Shown here piece after piece: positions 1 to 6,961 of a stretch of DNA of 64,000 nucleotides. How positions within the stretch are numbered: position 1 is the stretch's first letter; each line of letters opens with the position of its first letter. The stretch covers positions 2,914,001 through 2,978,000 of the forward strand of contig NZ_CP125957.1 of NCBI RefSeq assembly GCF_030064125.1, in the 5' to 3' direction. The position numbers were made by a program, and so were the translations under genes. This stretch comes from Pseudomonas sp. G2-4 (GTDB taxonomy: Bacteria > Pseudomonadota > Gammaproteobacteria > Pseudomonadales > Pseudomonadaceae). The notes under the pieces were generated by a model. That model saw only the letters and a program-made list of their open reading frames with translations, was not told where the DNA came from and searched no databases.

Positions 1-27
1 AGGCGAGTGCCCGCAGGTATCTTGGGC

Positions 28-100
28 GTCCCGCTAACCACGCTGGCCTAACGCAGGCATTGCGCAGTGGGCAACCCGGCATGGATGCCGGGTTAGCCCG
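28..100. repeat. Short copy of a dispersed Pseudomonas intergenic repeat
   Basis: This stretch matches the reverse complement of about 20843-20915 with few mismatches. The shared core runs from 'taaccacg' through 'aacgcaggcattgcgcagtg' and includes a palindrome around 'atggatgcc' (here ccggcatggatgccgg). It ends just before the FNR-type box at 103. Seen by eye, so the edges are approximate. Confidence 0.7.
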
Positions 101-102
101 CA

Positions 103-116
103 TTGACAACGATCAA
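103..116 (+). promoter_or_regulatory. Anr/Dnr (FNR-type) box upstream of the pdxH-moaB-moeA operon
   Basis: TTGAC-AACG-ATCAA matches the FNR-family consensus TTGAY-N4-RTCAA in every defined position. Its centre (109.5) predicts a start near 151 for a class II promoter at -41.5. A -10-like hexamer CAGACT lies at 139-144, where it should. The ATG at 173 follows. Confidence 0.7.
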
Positions 117-172
117 GGCCACCCCGGATGGCCAGGCGCAGACTGGGCCAAACCCATCGGGAGATCACCAGC

Positions 173-820
173 ATGCCCCTTTCCCTGGCCAAAATGCGCC
201 GCCAGTACACCCTCGACGGCCTGGATGAAACCCAGGCACCGGGCGATCCCATGGTCCTGTTCGGGCTATGGATGCAACAAGCCCGCGAGACCGAAAGCCC
301 ACCGGTAGAAGCCAACAGCATGGCCCTGGCGACCGTGGACGAGCAGGGCCGACCCCATTGTCGAGTGCTGTTGCTCAAGGGCTTCAGCAACGAAGGCTTT
401 TCGTTTTTCGGCAACTACGCCAGCGCCAAGGGACAGGACCTGGCGGCAAATCCGTGGGCGGCCATGACGTTTTTCTGGCCGGGGCTGGAACGGCAGGTGC
501 GGATTGAAGGGCCGGTCGCCAAGCTTGACCCGGCGCTGTCGGATGCCTATTTCGAGTCCCGTTCCGTGGCCAGTCGTCTGGGCGCCTGGGCATCGCCACA
601 AAGCCATCCTTTGGTTGATCGGGCCGCGCTCGAGACCTTGCTGGCGCAAACCGAACAACGTTTCGCCGATCAACCGGTGCCGCGTCCCGAGCATTGGGGC
701 GGCTATTGCCTGCGGCCCGAACGGCTGGAGTTCTGGCAGGGCCGCGCCGACCGTTTGCATGATCGTCTCGACTACCGCCTGCAAGAGGGTGCATGGCAGC
801 GCAGCCGTCTGGCGCCATGA
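173..820 (+). CDS. pdxH: Pyridoxamine 5'-phosphate oxidase-like flavoprotein (PdxH paralogue)
   Basis: At 215 aa it has the full length of PdxH, the FMN enzyme that oxidises pyridoxamine or pyridoxine 5'-phosphate to pyridoxal 5'-phosphate in the cytoplasm. Family motifs are present: [30 protein letters not shown], the [18 protein letters not shown] core, [11 protein letters not shown], and the C-terminal [13 protein letters not shown]. The ATG at 173 is chosen over an in-frame ATG at 128 because gggag sits about 9 nt upstream and the family length fits. It precedes moaB by 87 nt and lies behind an FNR-type box. Pseudomonas genomes normally have pdxH elsewhere, so this is probably a second, divergent copy. 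Whether it keeps PNP oxidase activity cannot be read from sequence. Confidence 0.85.
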   Translation: MPLSLAKMRRQYTLDGLDETQAPGDPMVLFGLWMQQARETESPPVEANSMALATVDEQGRPHCRVLLLKGFSNEGFSFFGNYASAKGQDLAANPWAAMTFFWPGLERQVRIEGPVAKLDPALSDAYFESRSVASRLGAWASPQSHPLVDRAALETLLAQTEQRFADQPVPRPEHWGGYCLRPERLEFWQGRADRLHDRLDYRLQEGAWQRSRLAP

Positions 821-832
821 CACCGAGGGAGG

Positions 833-848
833 TACCTCCATGGAGGAA
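833..848 (+). promoter_or_regulatory. Possible NarL 7-2-7 site upstream of moaB
   Basis: TACCTCC-AT-GGAGGAA has one good NarL heptamer (TACCTCC) and a degraded inverted partner, at the NarL spacing of two bases. It lies in the 87-nt gap before moaB and would give moaB-moeA a nitrate-responsive internal promoter. GGAGG runs also resemble ribosome-binding sequence, so this is weak. Confidence 0.3.
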
Positions 849-907
849 TAGGCCCGGCATCGAATGGGGTTCAGGCTGGGCCATCTTTTCTGACAGGACG
901 GCTGATC

Positions 908-1462
908 ATGGCCCATCTGACGCAACGCCTCTTTCAACCGCTGAACATCGCGGTCCTCACCATCAGCGATACCCGCAGTTTCGAGACTGACACCTCGGGC
1001 CAGACCCTTGCGGACCTGCTGCAAACCGCCGGGCATGTGCTGATCGACCGCGGGCTGGTGAAGGACGATATCTACCAGATCCGCGCCCAGGTCTCCCAGT
1101 GGATCGCCGACCCGAACGTGCAAGTGGTGCTGATGACCGGCGGCACCGGGTTCACCCCACGCGACAACACGCCCCAGGCAGTGGCGCCGTTGCTGGACAA
1201 GCACGTCGATGGGTTTGGTGAGTTGTTCCGCCAGGTGTCCCTGGCGGAAATCGGCATGTCCACGCTGCAGTCTCGCGCTTTGGCGGGCATGAGCAACGGC
1301 GTGCTGGTGTGCTGCTTGCCGGGTTCGCCGGGGGCGTGCCGGACCGGCTGGGAAAAAATCCTGGCCGGGCAACTGGACAGCCGCACTGGCCCGTGCAATT
1401 TCACCCCGCATCTCAAGCCGCAGGCTGGCATTGTCCTGCAACCTTGTGAGGCGCGTTCATGA
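908..1462 (+). CDS. moaB: Molybdenum cofactor biosynthesis protein B (MPT adenylyltransferase)
   Basis: This is a 184-aa MoaB/MogA-family protein that activates molybdopterin by adenylation before molybdenum insertion. Conserved family motifs are TISDTR near residue 18 and MTGGTGFTPRD at about 76-86, followed by a second phosphate-binding loop region (CLPGSPGACRTGW) near 138-150. It overlaps moeA by 4 nt (ATGA), showing translational coupling. Its product is needed for the Mo-bisMGD cofactor of NarG encoded downstream in the same window. The other cofactor genes moaC, moaD and moaE are not in the window. Confidence 0.93.
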   Translation: MAHLTQRLFQPLNIAVLTISDTRSFETDTSGQTLADLLQTAGHVLIDRGLVKDDIYQIRAQVSQWIADPNVQVVLMTGGTGFTPRDNTPQAVAPLLDKHVDGFGELFRQVSLAEIGMSTLQSRALAGMSNGVLVCCLPGSPGACRTGWEKILAGQLDSRTGPCNFTPHLKPQAGIVLQPCEARS

Positions 1463-2706
1463 GCAGCGGTACGTGTGGCAGCGTCTGCGAAAGCGGTGCG
1501 CTGATGCCGGTGGATGAAGCCATCCGCTATCTGCTGGATCAGGCACCGCTGCCGCCTCCGGTGCAGCGGGTGACGCTGGACCAGGCCTTGGGCCGAGTGC
1601 TGGCGACAGACATTCGCTGCCCCATGAACCTGCCGCCATGGGACAACAGTGCCATGGACGGTTATGCCTTGCGGGCTGCCGACCTGCCGGTCGCCGGCGG
1701 TCATTTGACCTTGGCCGGGCGCATTGCCGCCGGAGAGGCACCGGGTAAGCCATTGCAGGCCGGGCAGGCGGTGCGGATTTTTACCGGCGCGCCGTTGCCG
1801 CCGGGGGCAGACACCGTGGTACCCCAGGAAAGCTGCCGGGTGGACGGTGAGCGCGTCTGGTTACCACCGGTCAATGGCGCAGACCATGTGCGCAAGGAAG
1901 GTGAGGAAATACAGCGAGGCGACCGTTTGCTTGCGGCCGGAAAACGCTTGCGCGCCCAGGAGCTGGGGTTGCTGGCTGGTGCCGGGATTGCTCGGGTGGA
2001 GGTCTATCGTCCATTGCAGGTGGGCCTGCTCAGCAGCGGTGATGAACTGCGCGAACCGGGCGAAACGCTGGCGCCGGGACAGATCTACAACAGCAATCGC
2101 CACAGCCTGGCGGCACTGCTGCGCGGCTGGGGCTTGGAAGTGCATGACTATGGCGTCATGCCTGACAAATTGCTCGCCAGTCGGCAGGCCTTGAGCCAGG
2201 CGGCGGCCGAATGCGACTTGCTGCTCACCTCTGGCGGCGTGTCGGTGGGCGAGGAGGATCATCTCAAGCAAGCCATCGAAGCGTTGGGCAGCGTTGACCT
2301 GTGGCGCCTGGCGATCCAGCCGGGCAAACCCCTGGCCTTTGGCGAGGTGTCCGGCAAACCCTGGATCGGGCTGCCGGGTAACCCTTCGGCGGCGCTGATT
2401 ACCGCGTTGATTGTCGTACGCCCGTTTCTATTCCGGGCTCAGGGCATTGATGAGGTATTGCCCGCAGCGTTGCAGTTGCCAGCCGGGTTTGACTGGCCAA
2501 AGCCCAACCGGCGACGGCAGTACCTGCGGGCGAAGTTGAGCCCGACCGCCGACGGCTCGCTGTGTGTCGAGCTGCATCCCCAGCAAAGCTCGGCGATGTT
2601 GACGGCCGCGTGCTGGGCCGACGGCTTGGCGGTGGTCGAGCGTGAGACGCTGGTGCACAAGCACGATCGGGTGCTGTACCTGCCATTCGCCGACCTGATG
2701 CATTGA
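1459..2706 (+). CDS. moeA: Molybdopterin molybdenumtransferase MoeA
   Basis: This 415-aa protein inserts molybdate into adenylated molybdopterin, completing Mo-MPT in the cytoplasm. Hallmarks are PWDNSAMDGYALRA at about 60-73, the LTSGGVSVGEEDHLK loop near 256-270, and GLPGNPSAAL near 303-312, with a C-terminal MoeA domain IV. The start overlaps the moaB stop. A second in-frame ATG at 1504 would give the more common short N-terminus, but the coupled ATG is favoured. The stop codon lies inside a 28-nt palindrome that also carries the ubiU FNR-type box. Confidence 0.94.
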   Translation: MSSGTCGSVCESGALMPVDEAIRYLLDQAPLPPPVQRVTLDQALGRVLATDIRCPMNLPPWDNSAMDGYALRAADLPVAGGHLTLAGRIAAGEAPGKPLQAGQAVRIFTGAPLPPGADTVVPQESCRVDGERVWLPPVNGADHVRKEGEEIQRGDRLLAAGKRLRAQELGLLAGAGIARVEVYRPLQVGLLSSGDELREPGETLAPGQIYNSNRHSLAALLRGWGLEVHDYGVMPDKLLASRQALSQAAAECDLLLTSGGVSVGEEDHLKQAIEALGSVDLWRLAIQPGKPLAFGEVSGKPWIGLPGNPSAALITALIVVRPFLFRAQGIDEVLPAALQLPAGFDWPKPNRRRQYLRAKLSPTADGSLCVELHPQQSSAMLTAACWADGLAVVERETLVHKHDRVLYLPFADLMH

Positions 2707-2728
2707 CGGCAATTGATTGCCGTCAATG
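2701..2728. repeat. Perfect 12-bp inverted repeat overlapping the moeA stop and the ubiU Anr box
   Basis: Bases 2701-2712 pair perfectly with 2717-2728 around a TTGA loop. The left arm contains the moeA stop codon and the right arm most of the Anr/Dnr box. There is no T-tract, so a classical intrinsic terminator is not indicated, but the hairpin could mark the moeA mRNA end. Confidence 0.75.
2713..2726 (+). promoter_or_regulatory. Anr/Dnr box of the ubiUVT promoter
   Basis: TTGAT-TGCC-GTCAA fits the FNR-type consensus. From its centre (2719.5) the expected start is near 2761. A -10-like TAGACT lies at 2748-2753. The ubiU ATG is at 2787, giving a leader of about 25 nt. Confidence 0.8.
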
Positions 2729-2786
2729 TCGTCGGCCGAGGGCTGGCTAGACTGGCGGCGCTTGAGTTTTCTCATGAGGATGCCCC

Positions 2787-3782
2787 ATGCAACTGGTTTG
2801 CCCGGCAGGGAATCTGCCTGCCCTCAAAGCGGCGGTGCGCCAAGGCGCCGATGCCGTCTATGTCGGCTTTCGCGATGACACCAATGCCCGGCACTTCGCC
2901 GGATTGAACATGGATGACAAGCAGTTCGACGCGGCTGTCGCGCACATCCGTCAACACCAACGCAAGCTGTACGTGGCGGTCAATACCTACCCGCAGCCCA
3001 AGGGCTGGGAGCGCTGGCAACGCGCCGTGGACCGTGCCGCCGATTTCGGCGTGGACGCGCTGATTGCCGCCGATCCCGGTGTGCTCAGCTACGCCAGTCA
3101 GCGCCATCCGCAACTGGCCCTGCACCTGTCGGTACAGGGTTCGGCGACCCACGCGGCGGCCCTGGCTTTTTACGCCGAGCGCTACGGTATTCGCCGCGCC
3201 GTGCTGCCACGGGTGCTGTCCCTGGCCCAGGTGCGGCAGGTGGCGGCAGCCAGTCCAGTGCCCATCGAGGTTTTCGGCTTCGGCAGTCTGTGCATCATGG
3301 CCGAGGGGCGTTGCCACTTGTCTTCCTATGTAACCGGCGAATCGCCGAACCTCTGTGGGGTCTGCTCGCCCGCCAAGGCGGTGCGTTGGAGCGAGGACGC
3401 CCAAGGCCTGAGCGCACGTCTGAGCGAAGTGCTGATCGACCGTTACACCCCTGAAGAACCGGCCGGTTACCCGACCCTGTGCAAGGGCCGCTTCCTGGTG
3501 GGCGGCAAGCGCTTCCATGCCTTGGAAGAACCCACCAGCCTCGACACCCTGGACCTGCTGCCGGAGCTGGCGGCCATCGGTGTCGAGGCCGTGAAAATCG
3601 AAGGCCGCCAGCGCAGCCCGGCCTACGTTGAACAAGTCACCCGGGTCTGGCGTGCCGCGCTGGATGCACACCAGGCCGCGCCGCAACGGTTCCGGGTGCG
3701 GGAAGAATGGCGCCAGGTGTTGGCCGGTTTGTCCGAGGGCAGCCAGACCACCCTGGGTGCCTACCATCGATCATGGCAATGA
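2787..3782 (+). CDS. ubiU: O2-independent ubiquinone biosynthesis protein UbiU (U32 family)
   Basis: This is a 331-aa U32-family protein that opens with the typical MQLVCPAGNLPALKAAVRQG. UbiU and UbiV form a [4Fe-4S] heterodimer that hydroxylates the ubiquinone ring without O2. Candidate cluster ligands are the Cys in GRCHLSSYV, both Cys in NLCGVCSPAK, and the Cys in PTLCKGRF. The genes ubiU, ubiV and ubiT are contiguous and co-directional behind an FNR-type box, which fits a role in keeping quinone available for nitrate respiration. It was long annotated as peptidase YhbU, but no protease active site is evident. Confidence 0.92.
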   Translation: MQLVCPAGNLPALKAAVRQGADAVYVGFRDDTNARHFAGLNMDDKQFDAAVAHIRQHQRKLYVAVNTYPQPKGWERWQRAVDRAADFGVDALIAADPGVLSYASQRHPQLALHLSVQGSATHAAALAFYAERYGIRRAVLPRVLSLAQVRQVAAASPVPIEVFGFGSLCIMAEGRCHLSSYVTGESPNLCGVCSPAKAVRWSEDAQGLSARLSEVLIDRYTPEEPAGYPTLCKGRFLVGGKRFHALEEPTSLDTLDLLPELAAIGVEAVKIEGRQRSPAYVEQVTRVWRAALDAHQAAPQRFRVREEWRQVLAGLSEGSQTTLGAYHRSWQ

Positions 3783-3792
3783 GGGAGGCCCG

Positions 3793-4683
3793 ATGAAGCT
3801 CAGCCTGGGACCGGTCCTGTTTTATTGGGACAAAGCGCAACTGGGACATTTCTACGCCGAGATGTCGGCCCTGCCGCTGGATGTGATTTACCTGGGGGAA
3901 ACCGTGTGCTCGAAGCGCCGGGCATTCTCTCTGGATCAATGGCTGGGCCTGGCGCGTGAGCTACAAGCGTGCAGCCAGGCGCAGATCGTGTTGTCGAGCC
4001 TGACGCTGATCGAAGCGGCTTCGGAGCTTTCCTCGCTGCGACGCCTGTGTGACAACGGCCAATTGTTGGTGGAAGCCAATGACATGGGCGCGGTGCAGTT
4101 CCTGGCCGAGCGCAAGTTGCCCTTTGTCGGCGGTCCGGCGTTGAACTTGTACAACGGTCATGCCCTGGGACAATTGCTCGACAGCGGCATGATCCGTTGG
4201 GTACCCCCCGTGGAATGCTCGGCGGCGCTGATCGGCGACGTACTCGAGCAAGTGCGGGAGCTGGGCCGTGAGGTGCCCGAGGTGGAGATCTTCGCCTACG
4301 GCCATCTGCCCTTGGCGTACTCGGCACGTTGCTTCACCGCCCGGGCCGAAAACCGACCCAAGGACGACTGTCAGTTCTGTTGCATCAACTACCCCGATGG
4401 CCTGGCCCTGAGCAGCCAGGAAGGCCAACAGTTATTCACCCTCAACGGCATCCAGACGATGTCCGGCGAGGTGACCAACCTGCTGGCCGATTACACCGCG
4501 CTGACGGCCAGTGGCGCCGACCTGCTGCGCCTGAGCCCGCGTGCCCAGGGCATGGCCGAGGTGGTCACGGCCTTCGACAAGGTTCGCCAAGGCGAGGCTC
4601 CGCCGCTGTTCGTGGACGGCTGCAACGGTTACTGGCACGGCCATGCCGGCATGTTGAAGGTAGAGGAGGCGGGTCTGTGCTGA
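3793..4683 (+). CDS. ubiV: O2-independent ubiquinone biosynthesis protein UbiV (U32 family)
   Basis: This 296-aa protein is the partner of UbiU in anaerobic ubiquinone ring hydroxylation. The start at 3793 is supported by GAGGGAGG 5-12 nt upstream and by the family start MKLSLGPVLFYW; the open frame extends further upstream only inside ubiU. Cysteines likely to bind the cluster include SARCF and DCQFCC, near residues 180 and 195. It starts 10 nt after ubiU and overlaps ubiT by 7 nt. Confidence 0.92.
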   Translation: MKLSLGPVLFYWDKAQLGHFYAEMSALPLDVIYLGETVCSKRRAFSLDQWLGLARELQACSQAQIVLSSLTLIEAASELSSLRRLCDNGQLLVEANDMGAVQFLAERKLPFVGGPALNLYNGHALGQLLDSGMIRWVPPVECSAALIGDVLEQVRELGREVPEVEIFAYGHLPLAYSARCFTARAENRPKDDCQFCCINYPDGLALSSQEGQQLFTLNGIQTMSGEVTNLLADYTALTASGADLLRLSPRAQGMAEVVTAFDKVRQGEAPPLFVDGCNGYWHGHAGMLKVEEAGLC

Positions 4684-5147
4684 GTCCAAAGAAATGGTTG
4701 CTCAAAGGCGCTGACCGGGTGCTGCCGCTCGTGGCCAAGGTGCCGTTTGTGGTGCAGCGCTTGGCGCTCCAACAGGCGCTCAATCGTTGCCTGGCCGAGC
4801 CGCTGCGCGATGGCGGTTTCGATGTGCTGCAGGGGCGCTGGCTGTGCCTGCGGGTGCCCGACCTGAAACTGTGCTGGTACCTGACCCTGGCGCGGGATGG
4901 ACTGCGCATCGCCGAGCGTGCTGATGCCCAGGTGACCATCAGCGGCAACTGGCGCGAATTCCTGTTGCTGGCCAGCCGTCAGGAGGATCCCGATACGTTG
5001 TTCTTCCGGCGGCGGCTGGTGATCGAGGGCGACACCGAACTGGGGTTGGCGCTGAAGAACCTGATCGATAGCCTCGATCCGGATGTATTGCCGCTGTGGC
5101 TGTGGCGCAATCTGGAGCGGGCGGGCAAGGGCTTGGCAACCGTGTGA
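4677..5147 (+). CDS. ubiT: Ubiquinone biosynthesis accessory factor UbiT (SCP2 domain)
   Basis: This 156-aa SCP2 sterol-carrier-like protein (formerly YhbT) binds lipid intermediates and is needed for anaerobic ubiquinone synthesis. The predicted start is GTG at 4677, overlapping the last seven bases of ubiV, preceded by GAGGAGG at 4662-4668. The SCP2-type core includes DAQVTISGNWREFLLLASRQ and the LVIEGDTELGLALKN segment near 120-135. Tight coupling to ubiV matches the ubiUVT operons of other proteobacteria. Confidence 0.9.
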   Translation: MLSPKKWLLKGADRVLPLVAKVPFVVQRLALQQALNRCLAEPLRDGGFDVLQGRWLCLRVPDLKLCWYLTLARDGLRIAERADAQVTISGNWREFLLLASRQEDPDTLFFRRRLVIEGDTELGLALKNLIDSLDPDVLPLWLWRNLERAGKGLATV

Positions 5148-5228
5148 TGACAGCGCCGAGCCTGCTGCCCCTGGTGTATTCCTGTTCCGGTTGTTCCAGC
5201 GTGGCGCAACTGGCCAACACCGTTGCCC

Positions 5229-5357
5229 GTGGCGAGGGAGCTTGCTCCCGCTGGGGGGCGAAGCCCCCCCAAGTTTGCCACTGCGGTGTGTCAGGTTGAT
5301 TGCGTCTGGCTTTTTGGGGCTGCTGCGCAGCCCAGCGGGAGCAAGCTCCCTCGCCAC
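5229..5357. repeat. REP-type inverted pair (GTGGCGAGGGAGC family)
   Basis: GTGGCGAGGGAGCTTGCTCC starts at 5229 and its inverted copy ends at 5357, with a GC-rich spacer. It lies between the convergent ubiT and dnr genes and may act as a bidirectional mRNA end. Confidence 0.85.
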
Positions 5358-5377
5358 AAGGGGTGCACTTACTCGGG

Positions 5378-6055
5378 CTATTGCTGGTAAGCCTCCAACT
5401 CCTCCTCGGCCAGGATACGAATGTTGCGTCGTTCCATGGCGATCAGGCCGCCGTCCACCAGGCGATGCAGAATGCGCGAGAAGGTTTCGGGCTGAATCCC
5501 CAGCTTGGAGGCCACCAGGCGTTTGGAAACCTGCAACACCAACTGCCCGTCGCGGGGATCGCGTTCCTGTAGCAGGAAATTGATCACCCGCCGGCTGGCG
5601 CTGGCCAGGGTCAGGTTGTCGATGTCCTTGAGGCGCTGGTGCAGGTGGATGCTCATGCTTCCCAGGATCGCCAGGCAGACTTTCGGTTGGTCTTCCAGGG
5701 CGTTGCGGTAATGATTGCCTTCGACACTCACCAGCACGCTGTCCTTGATTGCAGAGGCGCTGACCGGGTAACAACGGGCCTGGCTGAACAGCAGGGCCTC
5801 GGCGAAGGTCTGGCCGGGCTGGATGATTTCCACCAGGTTCTCCTGGCCTTCACCGGTGACCCGATACAACTTGATCTGCCCACTGATCAGCAGGAAAAAC
5901 CGCTTGGCCGCGTCGCCCTGGTGCATGAGCGTGCTATTGGCGGGCAGGCGCTTGAGGACGGCGAGATTGCACACGTCTTCGAAAATCCGCTCCGGCAACT
6001 GGCTGAACAGATGGTGACGACGCAACAGTAAAACGATGGAAGGGTGGGTCAGCAT
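5378..6055 (-). CDS. dnr: Dnr-type CRP/FNR regulator (NO-responsive)
   Basis: This 225-aa regulator has an N-terminal cyclic-nucleotide-binding fold, a dimer helix, and a C-terminal Crp-type helix-turn-helix (VASKLGIQPETFSRILHRL, about residues 180-198). It lacks the four-cysteine pattern of FNR/Anr; the only Cys residues seen are scattered (for example C29). That places it with Dnr, which senses NO through haem and binds the same TTGAT-N4-ATCAA boxes. GGAGGT at 6061-6066 sets the start. It sits between ubiUVT and narXL, with a NarL-like palindrome about 65 bases upstream. The numbered paralogue (DnrD, DnrE and so on) cannot be assigned. Confidence 0.87.
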   Translation of the reverse strand: MLTHPSIVLLLRRHHLFSQLPERIFEDVCNLAVLKRLPANSTLMHQGDAAKRFFLLISGQIKLYRVTGEGQENLVEIIQPGQTFAEALLFSQARCYPVSASAIKDSVLVSVEGNHYRNALEDQPKVCLAILGSMSIHLHQRLKDIDNLTLASASRRVINFLLQERDPRDGQLVLQVSKRLVASKLGIQPETFSRILHRLVDGGLIAMERRNIRILAEEELEAYQQ

Positions 6056-6119
6056 GGCGTACCTCCGCGTGCGGTCATGGTAGAGCCCAAGACGCCGCTG
6101 GCCTATGCCTCGGCAGGCC

Positions 6120-6135
6120 TACCTCCGAAGAGGGA
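6120..6135 (-). promoter_or_regulatory. NarL 7-2-7 site upstream of dnr
   Basis: TACCTCC-GA-AGAGGGA is a 7-2-7 inverted heptamer pair with one mismatch from the partner of the narK site. It lies 65-80 bases upstream of the dnr start. This fits NarL activation of dnr, known in P. aeruginosa. Confidence 0.6.
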
Positions 6136-6185
6136 TGAGCCGGTACTCCAGTCAGTTGAATCAACCTTTGCCTGACACAAATCCC

Positions 6186-6276
6186 GTGGCGAGGGAGCTT
6201 GCTCCCGCTGGGCTGCGTAGCAGCCCCAAAAAACAGGGCCGCTGCGCGCCCCAGCGGGAGCAAGCTCCCTCGCCAC
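6186..6276. repeat. REP-type inverted pair between dnr and narL
   Basis: This is a GTGGCGAGGGAGC-family palindrome pair whose two arms are inverted copies separated by about 40 bases. It lies between the narL stop (6314, minus strand) and the dnr promoter, so it probably forms the 3' end of the narXL transcript. Confidence 0.85.
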
Positions 6277-6313
6277 AGGATCGGTGTTCGCTCATGGAAT
6301 CTACGCGCCTGCT

Positions 6314-6961
6314 TTAGCCAGCCCCGCGCAAATGCTCCATCGCCCACACCGCCGCCTCCACCCGCGAACGCAAACCAAGCTTGTGCAGCAGGTTCTTCAC
6401 ATGCACCTTGACCGTGCCCTCGGTGATGCCCAGCTTGTGTCCGATGACCTTGTTGCTGTAGCCGCCAGCGATGGTCTTGAGCACCTGGCGTTCGCGTTCG
6501 GTCAGGTCCACCTCGGTCTGGCGCGGCGCGGCGCGCAGGGCCTGGGCCATGACGCGGGTCAGGCCGGGGCTGATCACCAGGGCGCCGTTGAGGGCATCGC
6601 GGATGTACTGGATGAGCAATTCGGGCTCCATGTCCTTGAGCAGGTAACCGTTGGCGTCCAGGCGCAGGGCATCGCGGATGTCGTCCTCGGCATCGGATAC
6701 GGTGAACAGCAGCACCTTGCCGGTGTAGTGCATGGCGCGCAGCCGGCGCAGGGTCTCGATGCCGTTCATCTGCGGCATGTTGTTGTCCAGCAGCACCAGG
6801 TCGGGCTTGAGCGGCTCGATCAGCGTCAGGGCTTCTTCGCCGTGGCTGGCTTCGCCGACGATCTGCAGATCGTCTTCAAGCTCCAGCATCTGACGGATCC
6901 CGCGACGCATCATCGGATGATCGTCGACCAGTAGCAGGGTATGGCGCAGGGGGGCGTTCAT
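6314..6961 (-). CDS. narL: Nitrate response regulator NarL
   Basis: This 215-aa two-component regulator has a receiver domain at residues 8-125 with acidic pocket residues D13/D14 and the phosphoacceptor D59 (in VLLDNNMPQMNG). Its LuxR-type DNA-binding domain at about 145-210 contains LTERERQVLKTIAGGYSN and ITEGTVKVHVKNLLHKL. It is phosphorylated by NarX, whose gene overlaps its start by 4 nt, and binds TACYNMT heptamers such as those at 8938-8953 and 6120-6135 in this window. Confidence 0.94.
   Translation of the reverse strand: MNAPLRHTLLLVDDHPMMRRGIRQMLELEDDLQIVGEASHGEEALTLIEPLKPDLVLLDNNMPQMNGIETLRRLRAMHYTGKVLLFTVSDAEDDIRDALRLDANGYLLKDMEPELLIQYIRDALNGALVISPGLTRVMAQALRAAPRQTEVDLTERERQVLKTIAGGYSNKVIGHKLGITEGTVKVHVKNLLHKLGLRSRVEAAVWAMEHLRGAG

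Noticed and set aside
4629..5774. 381-codon minus-strand frame across ubiT, a REP pair and dnr
   Set aside because: It runs through a REP pair and is antisense to ubiT and out of frame with dnr; no domain recognisable.
6153..6166. GTTGAATCAAC palindrome before dnr as an Anr box
   Set aside because: The half-sites TTGA and TCAA are separated by one base at most instead of the four-to-six needed; spacing is wrong for an FNR-type dimer.
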